A DNA stretch of 7,212 nt from Fidelibacterota bacterium UBA6531 (GCA_002436185.1 DJKX01000026.1:1-7212), one strand, 5' to 3'; numbered from the stretch's first letter, positions 1 to 6,208 are shown. Program-made: numbers and translations. The notes: a model not told the origin generated them from the letters alone.

Positions 1-651
1 GTAAAATCTGAAGGAGATTTACACAAATTGGTGCCATCTATCGAGAGCAAATTTGATGTAACAGTAGAAATGGATACACTTGTTCAAAAGAATATTGTGG
101 AAGTGGAGCCTGAAGTTGAAGTAGAAACAGAAGCAGTTGTATTGGATACGCCAAAAGTTGAAAAATCAGATAAAATTGTTAAAAAATTCACAGCTAATCT
201 AAATATAAACAGAGAAATTATTGCAGGCAGTTATTTAGATAGCGGAAAAGTCAATACAATTGGTTTTGATTTAACGTTTCCATATAAATTGGAATTATTT
301 TGGTTTAGTCTCCAAGGAGGATTAGGGTTGGAATATATTTCATTTAATTCAGGTGATAATGCCTTGGGCACATGGGTGTTTGTAGAGTCTGCTGATTTTA
401 TTCCATTTCCTTTTTTCCCCATTGTTATCAATAGTGGTTTAGGTAAAGTAGGTTCTGGATTAGGATTACGTTCTGGAATTTATGCGGGCAGGGAAATCGG
501 GCCGGTAAAGTTGGTTGTTGGCACAAACGCTGTTATATTGAACGATATAGATGGGACAAATAATGTAACAGGTTATTTAGCCGGAAATGTTTCAATAATG
601 TATCCTTTTAATTTCCCCAAAATAAATATACCCATACCCTGGTTTAAATAA
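1..651 (+). CDS. 3' part of a probable outer-membrane beta-barrel protein of unknown function (5' end beyond the window)
   Basis: I do not recognise this protein. The reading frame is open from base 1, giving 216 visible residues. Residues 1-32 are mixed polar; about 33-47 form a Glu/Val-rich linker (VEVEPEVEVETEA); about 63-216 look like alternating amphipathic beta strands rich in Gly and aromatics (for example LELFWFSLQGGLGLEYISF), ending near 'INIPIPWFK'. That pattern fits a small beta-barrel or porin-like domain, an inference from composition only. The window's left edge probably cuts the gene. A start at TTG 28 or GTG 31 is possible, because AAGGAG lies at 11-16, but the spacing is long (11 bases or more), the codons are weak starts, and no signal peptide would follow, which is odd for an outer-membrane protein. 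The gene is clearly AT-richer than acs at the other end of the window. It converges on the TonB receptor gene across a terminator. Confidence 0.6.
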   Translation, partial: VKSEGDLHKLVPSIESKFDVTVEMDTLVQKNIVEVEPEVEVETEAVVLDTPKVEKSDKIVKKFTANLNINREIIAGSYLDSGKVNTIGFDLTFPYKLELFWFSLQGGLGLEYISFNSGDNALGTWVFVESADFIPFPFFPIVINSGLGKVGSGLGLRSGIYAGREIGPVKLVVGTNAVILNDIDGTNNVTGYLAGNVSIMYPFNFPKINIPIPWFK

Positions 652-683
652 AAAACCCCGCCAGTTTCCTGCCGGGGTTTTTT
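651..683. terminator. Bidirectional intrinsic terminator between convergent genes
   Basis: Arms CCCCGCCAG (656-664) and CTGCCGGGG (669-677) pair at 8 of 9 positions, with one C-C mismatch and the loop TTTC. The hairpin is flanked by an A-run (650-655) and a T-run (678-683), which can extend the stem and give a U-tract on either strand. It begins right after the stop of the left gene (649-651) and lies 24 bases beyond the end of the receptor gene coming from the right, so it can end both transcripts. Confidence 0.9.
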
Positions 684-706
684 ATTATAATTGGAGATAT
701 TTTAGA

Positions 707-3403
707 TTACAAGCCTAGGCTTAATCCTAAACTCCATGTTGTGGGTAAACCCATATGTACATATGCACCAGTAATGGTACCGTTTGAGTCACTCACATAA
801 CCTAGGTATTTAGCATTAGTAGCATTGAAAACCGATAGGTTAACAGCAACATCATATCCTGCCAAGTCCAATGAATACGCAGCATGTAAGTTTACAAGAG
901 TACGATCCGGAGCTTTATATGCTTGGGTATCTTCATCACCAGATGATGTTCTGGAAGTAGGGCTGAAATTTCCATAATAATTGCTACTATTCTCAATTTC
1001 AGCTGAAAGCGTGAACGGGGCAAGTTCAGCAGTAGTAATAAAATTAAGCTGTGTTTGCGGTGCTCCACCTACTTTTAATCCTTTGATATAAAGGCTATAG
1101 TTGGCCGTACTATCTGGATTCAGTTCATCTGGATAATAGTCAGCATCCACATTTTCGGTATACTCCCAGTTACTTGTATGCCCAACCAGATCAAAACGCA
1201 ACATTTCCATTGGTTTATAAGCAAAGGAGTATTCAAACCCAGTGTGCGTTTGGTTCAATCCGGATATGTTTGCATAACCATCTGTACCACTTCCAGACAC
1301 ATTCTCGACACTTACTCTGATTTGGCGATCATCCCAAATGGTATTGTAATAATTGACGGCACCGCTTAAACTACCATTCATCAATGTGAACCGTGAACCA
1401 ACATCCATGAATGTTGCTTTTTCATTTTCGTAGTCTTCTGTGATTAATCCGGCATAGTCATCAATTACCTTATCGAATGAAGGTGTTAGAGATGTATTAC
1501 CACCATTAACAAAAAGCGTAACATTTTCACTTAGAGTATAACTCAATCCTGCTTTAACCTGCATGCCGCTTACGGGGCCGGCTTCAGCATCGATTTCACC
1601 TTCAGCAAAACGATTATGATATTTGAAATCGGTTGAAGTCATCCCTAGCATTCCGAATGCATTAATTGCACCTGTACTATAATCAAGCTGACCATAAAAA
1701 CCAGTCCAATTAATATCGTTAGTGAAATCGTAAGCAATTTTATCACCTAACTGTTTGTAAAGCTCTGCCCCAGATTCATTTTTGTTGCTGGTGCTGTAAT
1801 AGTAATCACCACCCAACATGTCATAAATCTGTCTATAATGTTCAATCCGTGCAGTCCGAATATCTAGGCCGGCTGTTATTTTCATGCTGGTATTCATTTG
1901 GTATATAGCTTTACTCATTAGGCCATACGTATAATGATTGTTTCTAGACCCGCGTAATACAGCTGTAGCTAAACTGCTGGAAGCATCCAGTCCCAAAGCA
2001 ACACCCGAAGAGTCCATGGGGTTTGCAGCGTTGTTTATGATTACTGAGCTGAAGTCACGATAAAGACCGTCCTCAGTTTTAGGGAAATAGCCATATCTAC
2101 CTGTACCGCCACCTTCTCCACCAACATGAAGCAGTGTAGTAATAATATCTAATGATTCACTGGCTTTGAAATAGTGGTTCAATTGTGTGATCGGTCTATA
2201 AAAATAATTATGTCGGGCTGTTATCGCATCATCATACTGACGCTTTGCTTCTTTAAAATCCCAACCGCTTCCTGGCATCCAATTGGCGCGTGCTACATTT
2301 TTATCTAACAGGTCGGCTGCTTCTGAAGAAATCGTATTATACTCTGCATTGTATTCCCGTCCGACTTCCGACGCTGACGTAGCGATTGAATCCGGAACTC
2401 CAAGTTCACGAGCATATTCATAATCCCATGTTTGGATCTTAGAATTGTAAAACGCGTGACCATGTCTTTGCGGCGAACCAAGCGTAATGAATTCTATTCG
2501 ATGTTGATTATTAAGTGCATATGAGCCATTCAGGTAATAAGATGTGGCGTCAGAGTAAGTTCCTTCACGGCCTGCATATTGATCTGCAAAGCGTTTGGCT
2601 AGAACCAATACAACATTTCCTTTACCACCCAATATTGCACCTGAGTTTGCATTAACGGAAAATTTATTATATCCGTCACCACCCATCATATATTTTAGCA
2701 AAGTTTTCGATTCTGCTGTTGGAGATGTACTAACAAAGTTAATTGTACCGCCCACACTGGGTGTCGCTAGGTTTACGGCACTTTGTCCCCGTTGAATCTG
2801 TACACTGGTACCAACATCTGCCAATACGGACCAGTTAGAGAAATACAAATTCCCATTTTCCATGTCATTGACCGGGATACCATTGATTAAATAAGATGTA
2901 TAGTTATCAGTGAAACCTCTGACGGAAACGTTTTCATCGTCATATCCACCACCGTTGGTTTCTACGTATACATTTGGGGTTAAGCTTAATGCCTGGGGTA
3001 GACCTCTTGATCCAAGACGAAGATCAAATTCTTCACTGGCAAAGTCTGTGTAGGCAATACTGGATTTATTATCAACTCTGTTAGCAATAACTTCTAATCC
3101 AGAAAATTGCACCACTCCAGCTTCCAGGGCAAAGTTAACTGCTGCTGCTGCTGTGGCGCTCGCGCTGGTATATCCAATCATCGAGGCCGTTATGGTTGCG
3201 CCGGCAGGTACGTTTGCAATGGAATAGCTTCCATCACTGCCTGCGGCGGCTCCGAGGTCAGTTCCTTCCACCACCACATTTGCGCCAGCTAAAGCATTGC
3301 CAGTAGCAGCATCAGATACTGTACCGGAAACGTTTACGGCAAACAATGAGAGGGGAAGGAGAAAAGACACTAGGAACATGTAAGATCGTTTAATACGATT
3401 CAT
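707..3403 (-). CDS. TonB-dependent outer-membrane receptor with N-terminal carboxypeptidase-like regulatory domain
   Basis: This 898-residue protein should be a gated outer-membrane barrel that imports a ligand with energy from TonB-ExbB-ExbD. Its parts in order are: a signal peptide at 1-22 (basic MNRIKR, hydrophobic core, cleavage likely after SLFA); a CarboxypepD_reg-like beta-sandwich at about 24-98; an Ala-rich hinge (SASATAAAA, 80-88); a plug at about 118-228 with VRGF (161-164), 'LINGIPVNDMENG' and 'QIQRGQSAV', ending 'SVGGTINF'; then a barrel to the C-terminus. The motif GSPQRHGH at 309-316 resembles a conserved spot in one Bacteroidetes-type receptor subfamily (from memory). The substrate is unknown, and no SusD-like partner is adjacent. 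The start chosen is ATG 3403, which has AAGGAG six bases upstream and leads directly into the signal peptide; an in-frame ATG at 3439 would add 12 polar residues before it. The frame is intact. A candidate promoter lies at 3467-3494 and the shared terminator is at 651-683. Confidence 0.93.
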   Translation of the reverse strand: MNRIKRSYMFLVSFLLPLSLFAVNVSGTVSDAATGNALAGANVVVEGTDLGAAAGSDGSYSIANVPAGATITASMIGYTSASATAAAAVNFALEAGVVQFSGLEVIANRVDNKSSIAYTDFASEEFDLRLGSRGLPQALSLTPNVYVETNGGGYDDENVSVRGFTDNYTSYLINGIPVNDMENGNLYFSNWSVLADVGTSVQIQRGQSAVNLATPSVGGTINFVSTSPTAESKTLLKYMMGGDGYNKFSVNANSGAILGGKGNVVLVLAKRFADQYAGREGTYSDATSYYLNGSYALNNQHRIEFITLGSPQRHGHAFYNSKIQTWDYEYARELGVPDSIATSASEVGREYNAEYNTISSEAADLLDKNVARANWMPGSGWDFKEAKRQYDDAITARHNYFYRPITQLNHYFKASESLDIITTLLHVGGEGGGTGRYGYFPKTEDGLYRDFSSVIINNAANPMDSSGVALGLDASSSLATAVLRGSRNNHYTYGLMSKAIYQMNTSMKITAGLDIRTARIEHYRQIYDMLGGDYYYSTSNKNESGAELYKQLGDKIAYDFTNDINWTGFYGQLDYSTGAINAFGMLGMTSTDFKYHNRFAEGEIDAEAGPVSGMQVKAGLSYTLSENVTLFVNGGNTSLTPSFDKVIDDYAGLITEDYENEKATFMDVGSRFTLMNGSLSGAVNYYNTIWDDRQIRVSVENVSGSGTDGYANISGLNQTHTGFEYSFAYKPMEMLRFDLVGHTSNWEYTENVDADYYPDELNPDSTANYSLYIKGLKVGGAPQTQLNFITTAELAPFTLSAEIENSSNYYGNFSPTSRTSSGDEDTQAYKAPDRTLVNLHAAYSLDLAGYDVAVNLSVFNATNAKYLGYVSDSNGTITGAYVHMGLPTTWSLGLSLGL

Positions 3404-3409
3404 TCTGTT

Positions 3410-3415
3410 CTCCTT
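3410..3415 (-). promoter_or_regulatory. Ribosome binding site that fixes the TonB receptor start
   Basis: AAGGAG on the minus strand sits six bases before ATG 3403. The alternative upstream ATG at 3439 has no comparable site, and this site would lie inside its coding region. This decides the start in favour of 3403. Confidence 0.8.
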
Positions 3416-3466
3416 GGTTTTTGATTGTAGTTTATTCAATGTTTTTTGGTGAGGAGGTATGTGGTG

Positions 3467-3494
3467 TTTATATAGTTTTCATACCTAATCTCAA
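3467..3494 (-). promoter_or_regulatory. Candidate sigma-70-like promoter for the TonB receptor gene
   Basis: On the minus strand, TTGAGA (3494-3489) is followed by a 16-base spacer and TATAAA (3472-3467), which would give a 5' leader of about 55-60 bases before ATG 3403. The match is by eye in AT-rich DNA, and the promoter consensus of this lineage is not known to me. Read-through from the upstream tRNA-Val gene on the same strand is an alternative source of transcript. Confidence 0.35.
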
Positions 3495-3588
3495 TCTTAT
3501 TTACTCTTCAAAAGAGCGAGATGAATTTCAGGTAAAAAAGATTTAATAGGCAAGAGGAATTATAACCATAGAAGTATATAAAAGTAAG

Positions 3589-3662
3589 TGGGCGATGAGG
3601 GACTTGAACCCCCGACTTCTACCATGTGAAGATAGCGCTCTAACCAGCTGAGCTAATCGCCC
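3589..3662 (-). tRNA. tRNA-Val (anticodon CAC)
   Basis: A full cloverleaf of 74 bases folds by hand. The acceptor stem is GGGCGAT with ATCGCCC; the D-arm is GCTC/GAGC around AGCTGGTTA; the anticodon stem is CTATC/GGTAG (one G-T wobble) around the loop TTCACAT; the T-arm is GGGGG/CCCTC (one wobble) around TTCAAGT. Loop positions 34-36 read CAC, which decodes the valine codon GTG, with T33 and A37 in place. The discriminator base is A at 3589. The next bases on the minus strand are CTT, so CCA is not encoded and must be added by nucleotidyltransferase. The gene lies about 185 bases upstream of the TonB receptor start on the same strand and is divergent from the fetB-like gene. Confidence 0.96.
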
Positions 3663-3695
3663 GAAATTTCTTTTATTGCATTATGAACTAATACA

Positions 3696-3724
3696 AATTT
3701 ACCGGCGTCTAAACGGGTAAACAA
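3696..3724 (-). promoter_or_regulatory. Candidate promoter of the tRNA-Val gene
   Basis: On the minus strand, TTGTTT (3724-3719) is followed by a 17-base spacer and TAAATT (3701-3696), placing a start of transcription roughly 25 bases before the mature tRNA 5' end at 3662. Both boxes are imperfect, so this is a by-eye proposal. Confidence 0.3.
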
Positions 3725-3797
3725 GTGCAGTGAAAAACAAATCATAAATCCAGATCAACAATTTCATTATAAAAAACTTACAGCAGAAAATTAAATA

Positions 3798-4523
3798 ATG
3801 AATGAATCCATAACTGCCATCCCCTTTTCCAATCTTTTGCTGGTTTTTATTCCTGTAGCAGTTGTCATTGGTTTGCTGCATGCCTGGTCTCTGGATTGGA
3901 AAAATACAATTTATGCAGTTTTCAGGATGTTGATCCAATTACTGTTAATCGGCTATTTCCTGTCTTATATCTTCGAATCCAATGATGCGTCCATCACAAT
4001 TGGTGTATTATCGGTGATGGTTTTTGCCGCAAGCTGGATAGCCCTGGGAACCATACAACAAAAAAGAAAGCAGTTTTACCAATTTGCTCTCTTGTCCATT
4101 TTAGTTGGAGGTGGTTTAATATTGATTATGGTAACACAATTCGTTCTAAAATTGAATCCATGGTTTATGCCCCGCTATATGATTCCCCTAGCAGGAATGA
4201 TTTTCGCCAGTTCCATGAATGGCGTGAGCCTAGCAGCGGAACGGTTGAAAGCGGAAATGGATAGGAATGTAAGTTATCCCAAAGCGCGGGGGATTGCTTT
4301 AAGAGCAGCATTAATTCCCATCACCAATTCTCTTTTTGCAGTAGGTTTGGTATCCCTGCCGGGAATGATGACCGGACAAATTTTGTCAGGCATTTCTCCT
4401 CTCATTGCAGTTCGATATCAAATTATGGTGATGTGTATGATTTTTAGCGCTGTAGGATTTTCAACCGCTATGTTTTTACTGCTGATCAAGCCGCACGTAT
4501 CTGAATTCATGTCAGAAAAATGA
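3798..4523 (+). CDS. fetB: FetB/UPF0014-family ABC transporter permease (putative iron or metal exporter subunit), no partner ATPase nearby
   Basis: This 241-residue, strongly hydrophobic inner-membrane protein has about seven predicted membrane segments (roughly 10-29, 37-58, 65-84, 96-118, 124-145, 170-190, 205-230). The family signature is very clear near the C-terminus: GLVSLPGMMTGQILSG at 183-198, then SPLIAVRYQ at 200-208. In E. coli, FetB pairs with the ATPase FetA in an exporter linked to iron homeostasis; the substrate here is not shown. E. coli FetB is about 259 residues, so this copy is slightly short at the N-terminus. The start ATG 3798 is the only sensible one, since a TAA (3792-3794) lies just upstream in frame. 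No good Shine-Dalgarno is visible. The neighbours are a divergent tRNA gene and convergent gpmA, so the gene appears monocistronic and FetA must be encoded elsewhere or replaced. Confidence 0.9.
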   Translation: MNESITAIPFSNLLLVFIPVAVVIGLLHAWSLDWKNTIYAVFRMLIQLLLIGYFLSYIFESNDASITIGVLSVMVFAASWIALGTIQQKRKQFYQFALLSILVGGGLILIMVTQFVLKLNPWFMPRYMIPLAGMIFASSMNGVSLAAERLKAEMDRNVSYPKARGIALRAALIPITNSLFAVGLVSLPGMMTGQILSGISPLIAVRYQIMVMCMIFSAVGFSTAMFLLLIKPHVSEFMSEK

Positions 4524-4549
4524 TTATATATATGTGGATTTCAACTGCA

Positions 4550-4563
4550 ACATTGGCCAATGT
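4550..4563. repeat. Perfect 14-base palindrome in the convergent fetB-gpmA intergenic region
   Basis: ACATTGGCCAATGT reads the same on both strands. GC on each side can extend the pairing past one bulged A. It lies 27 bases after the fetB stop and 72 bases beyond the end of gpmA. No U-tract follows on either strand, so it is not a standard intrinsic terminator; it could be a protein site, a processing hairpin or chance. No clear terminator was found anywhere in 4524-4634. Confidence 0.5.
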
Positions 4564-4634
4564 GCTCATCCAAAGATTGGTTTATCGGCAATAATTTATT
4601 ACACTTATCCATCGCCAGAAAAAAATATACCTGA

Positions 4635-5381
4635 CTACTTCACTTTCCCCTGTGCCGCAACAGCAGCCGCTTTCTTGGCTATCTCGTCTTGATCTCCTAA
4701 ATAGTAATGCTGGATAGGTGATAGATCATCTTCTAATTCATAGACCAATGGGACGCCGGTAGGAATATTCAATCCTACAATCTCTTTATCTGAAATATCA
4801 TCCAAATATTTTACTAGAGCCCGTAAGGAATTTCCATGAGCAACAATTAATACATTTTTCCCTGATTTTACATCGGGTGTTATGTGATCAAACCAATAGG
4901 GCAAAAAACGTTCCACAGTATCTTTCAAACATTCAGTTGCCGGCAAGTCTTTCGAATCAATATTTTGATAGCGATTATCAAATCGTGGGTGCCGTTTGTC
5001 ATCTAAATCAAGTTCAGGCGGTGGAGTGCTGTAACTGCGCCTCCAAATATGGACTTGCTCTTCTCCATACTTTTCAGCTGTCTCCGCTTTATTTAAACCT
5101 TGTAATGCGCCGTAATGCCGTTCATTCAGACGCCAGTTATATTGGATAGGAATATCAGTCACACCCATTTCCGCCAGGCAGATTTCCATTGTCCTAATGG
5201 CGCGAGTAAGAACAGACGTATGAATAATATCAAATTTAAAACCATCTTCTTTCAATATGGCACCCGACGATTTTGCTTCAGCTTCTCCTTTGGGTGTAAG
5301 CCCCACATCTGTCCAGCCGGTGAAGCGGTTTTCAAGGTTCCATTGGCTTTCACCATGGCGCAGTAAAACTAGTTTATGCAT
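4635..5381 (-). CDS. gpmA: 2,3-bisphosphoglycerate-dependent phosphoglycerate mutase
   Basis: GpmA interconverts 3-phosphoglycerate and 2-phosphoglycerate in cytosolic glycolysis and gluconeogenesis through a phosphohistidine. The 248 residues match the usual size of about 250. The signature LVLLRHGESQWN (4-15) holds the phospho-acceptor His9 with Arg8. Arg60 lies in LTRAIRT, Glu87 in RLNERHYGALQG (84-95), and His182 in VAHGNSLRALV (180-190); these correspond to E. coli His11, Arg62, Glu89 and His184. 'NRFTGWTDVGLTP' and the C-terminal 'NIPTGVPLVYEL' are also typical. The tail is Ala/Lys-rich (AKKAAAVAAQGKVK). ATG 5381 is preceded by AAAGGA at a six-base spacing. The gene stands alone, divergent from the DUF3228-acs pair and convergent with the fetB-like gene. 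A candidate promoter lies at 5455-5484. Confidence 0.97.
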   Translation of the reverse strand: MHKLVLLRHGESQWNLENRFTGWTDVGLTPKGEAEAKSSGAILKEDGFKFDIIHTSVLTRAIRTMEICLAEMGVTDIPIQYNWRLNERHYGALQGLNKAETAEKYGEEQVHIWRRSYSTPPPELDLDDKRHPRFDNRYQNIDSKDLPATECLKDTVERFLPYWFDHITPDVKSGKNVLIVAHGNSLRALVKYLDDISDKEIVGLNIPTGVPLVYELEDDLSPIQHYYLGDQDEIAKKAAAVAAQGKVK

Positions 5382-5428
5382 GATAAATCCTTTTATTTAT
5401 GGAAAATAAGTTCCTTGAAATTCGAATG

Positions 5429-5443
5429 AATCTTCTAATCTTC
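5429..5443. repeat. Short direct repeat in the gpmA leader
   Basis: AATCTTC occurs at 5429-5435 and again at 5437-5443, separated by one T; on the gpmA sense strand this reads GAAGATT twice. It lies just downstream of the candidate gpmA -10 box. It could be half-sites of a regulator or chance in AT-rich DNA. Confidence 0.3.
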
Positions 5444-5454
5444 AAAACAATACT

Positions 5455-5484
5455 ATTATCAATATGATAAAAAATAAATTACAA
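5455..5484 (-). promoter_or_regulatory. Candidate sigma-70-like promoter for gpmA
   Basis: On the minus strand, TTGTAA (5484-5479) is followed by an 18-base spacer and GATAAT (5460-5455), giving a leader of about 65-70 bases before ATG 5381. An inverted repeat (5456-5470) covers the -10 box. This is the best match seen by eye; the region is AT-rich and other pairs are possible. Confidence 0.35.
5456..5470. repeat. Inverted repeat over the candidate gpmA -10 box
   Basis: TTATCA (5456-5461) and TGATAA (5465-5470) are perfect reverse complements around ATA. The compact 6-3-6 layout and the overlap with the proposed -10 element suit a repressor operator, but this is inferred from position and symmetry alone. 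Confidence 0.4.
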
Positions 5485-5531
5485 TAAAATTTCTCCCCCT
5501 TTAGGAAGGAAAGATTTAGAGGTGATTTATA

Positions 5532-5552
5532 AACAATGAAGTCTTTATTGTT
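5532..5552. repeat. Imperfect inverted repeat over the -35 of the DUF3228-acs promoter
   Basis: Arms AACAATGAA (5532-5540) and TTTATTGTT (5544-5552) match at 8 of 9 positions, the exception being a G-T pair, around the spacer GTC. The right arm overlaps the proposed -35 box (5548-5553). It is a candidate operator for the unit containing acs; no terminator role is likely, since no T-run follows directly. Confidence 0.45.
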
Positions 5553-5577
5553 AAACGTATACTGTGTTGGGTATAAT
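5548..5577 (+). promoter_or_regulatory. Candidate promoter of the DUF3228-acs unit
   Basis: TTGTTA (5548-5553) is followed by an 18-base spacer and a perfect TATAAT (5572-5577). Transcription would begin near 5584, leaving a leader of about 16 bases before ATG 5600 that contains the GGAG ribosome binding site. This is the best promoter match in the window. It lies directly beside a dyad at 5532-5552. Confidence 0.6.
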
Positions 5578-5590
5578 ATCGATCAAATTT

Positions 5591-5594
5591 GGAG
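5591..5594 (+). promoter_or_regulatory. Ribosome binding site that fixes the DUF3228 start
   Basis: GGAG lies five bases before ATG 5600. An in-frame GTG at 5564 would give 12 more residues, but it lies upstream of the TATAAT box and of the expected transcript start and has no such site, so ATG 5600 is preferred. Confidence 0.75.
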
Positions 5595-5599
5595 TCATT

Positions 5600-6160
5600 A
5601 TGGAAAAAGTAGCCGTCAACGAATTTGTCCGCCGGCAATTAAAAGGATCAGGGAAGACCTATTCACCAAATCTTTCTTTTGAAGAAATAACCGACCATGC
5701 TGAAACACAAATGGAAGCCGGTGATTTTAAGGACGGCTACAGGGATGGTATTCGCATTGTTCGTGGTACCCCGTCTTTTTCCCGGAATTTTATTTGCCCT
5801 TTTGTAAAAATAGATGAAAATACAGAATTAAAAGCAAATGTTGTAAAACGCCGCCCCGATGAAGTTCCCTACATTCAAATCAGGGCCATAAACACCAAAC
5901 CCGCTCAAACCGGTAGAGTGGAATTCATTCTTTATCGCCATGATGTTTTGGCAGAAAATGATGAACATTCTACAAATTCTGAATGGGAACTCATCAGCAT
6001 TCACGCTATTCCTCAAGGAGTAGATGAACTCCCCATGGGACCGGTCACCATGATGCGCAATCAGCTGGAACTTCCCGGTGGAACGAAGGCACATTATTCA
6101 TCTAAAAAGTGGGCAGAATCTGTCCAGTTCTGGCAGCGTTATGCAGCAGTTGATATATGA
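5600..6160 (+). CDS. DUF3228 family protein, function unknown
   Basis: This soluble 186-residue protein has no signal peptide or membrane segment. I place it in DUF3228 from its C-terminal third: LPMGPVTMMRNQLELPGG at 144-161, then a Lys/Ser stretch and SVQFWQRYA at 174-182, which match the family pattern 'P-M-P-TMMRN-L----GG ... SV-FW' recalled from proteobacterial members. Other visible blocks are an N-terminal VNEFVRRQL, the Asp/Gly-rich GDFKDGYRDGIRIVRG (41-56) and a strand VEFILYRHDVL (108-118), where family members have a similar V-LYSKE-L segment. No classical catalytic motif is evident, so I assign no reaction. Its length is near the family norm. The gene begins a likely two-gene unit: acs follows on the same strand after 48 bases with no terminator between them, which hints at but does not prove a link to acetate or acyl-CoA metabolism. 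Confidence 0.85.
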   Translation: MEKVAVNEFVRRQLKGSGKTYSPNLSFEEITDHAETQMEAGDFKDGYRDGIRIVRGTPSFSRNFICPFVKIDENTELKANVVKRRPDEVPYIQIRAINTKPAQTGRVEFILYRHDVLAENDEHSTNSEWELISIHAIPQGVDELPMGPVTMMRNQLELPGGTKAHYSSKKWAESVQFWQRYAAVDI

Positions 6161-6168
6161 TAAATAAG

Positions 6169-6185
6169 GTGTTTAATTTTAACAC
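6169..6185. repeat. Dyad between the DUF3228 gene and acs
   Basis: GTGTT (6169-6173) and AACAC (6181-6185) are reverse complements around the seven-base spacer TAATTTT. It lies 23 bases before the acs start and just before an AT-rich TATATT (6186-6191). It may be a weak operator or a small intercistronic hairpin. It is not followed by a proper U-tract hairpin of terminator strength. Confidence 0.35.
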
Positions 6186-6208
6186 TATATTTTAATGGAG
6201 ATTACACA

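Noticed and set aside
2595..3292. Plus-strand open frames opposite the TonB receptor gene, including a Cys-rich peptide at 3107-3292
   Set aside because: The Cys run is only the antisense reading of the Ala-codon run in the receptor hinge.
3404..3439. Upstream ATG that would lengthen the TonB receptor by 12 residues
   Set aside because: It would place polar residues before the signal peptide and has no good ribosome binding site; ATG 3403 has AAGGAG six bases upstream.
3504..3516. CTCTT-CAA-AAGAG as a terminator after the tRNA gene
   Set aside because: The stem is only five base pairs and has no U-tract on the minus strand side, so it is too weak to call.
3589..3662. tRNA gene as an integration site of a mobile element
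   Set aside because: No duplicated tRNA 3' end, integrase gene or flanking repeat is present in the window.
5564..5599. Upstream in-frame GTG start that would lengthen the DUF3228 protein by 12 residues
   Set aside because: It lies upstream of the TATAAT box and the expected transcript start and lacks a ribosome binding site, while ATG 5600 has GGAG at five bases.
5536..5682. 48-residue plus-strand open frame starting in the intergenic region
   Set aside because: It overlaps the DUF3228 gene in another frame, starts upstream of the likely transcript start, and its product resembles nothing recognisable.
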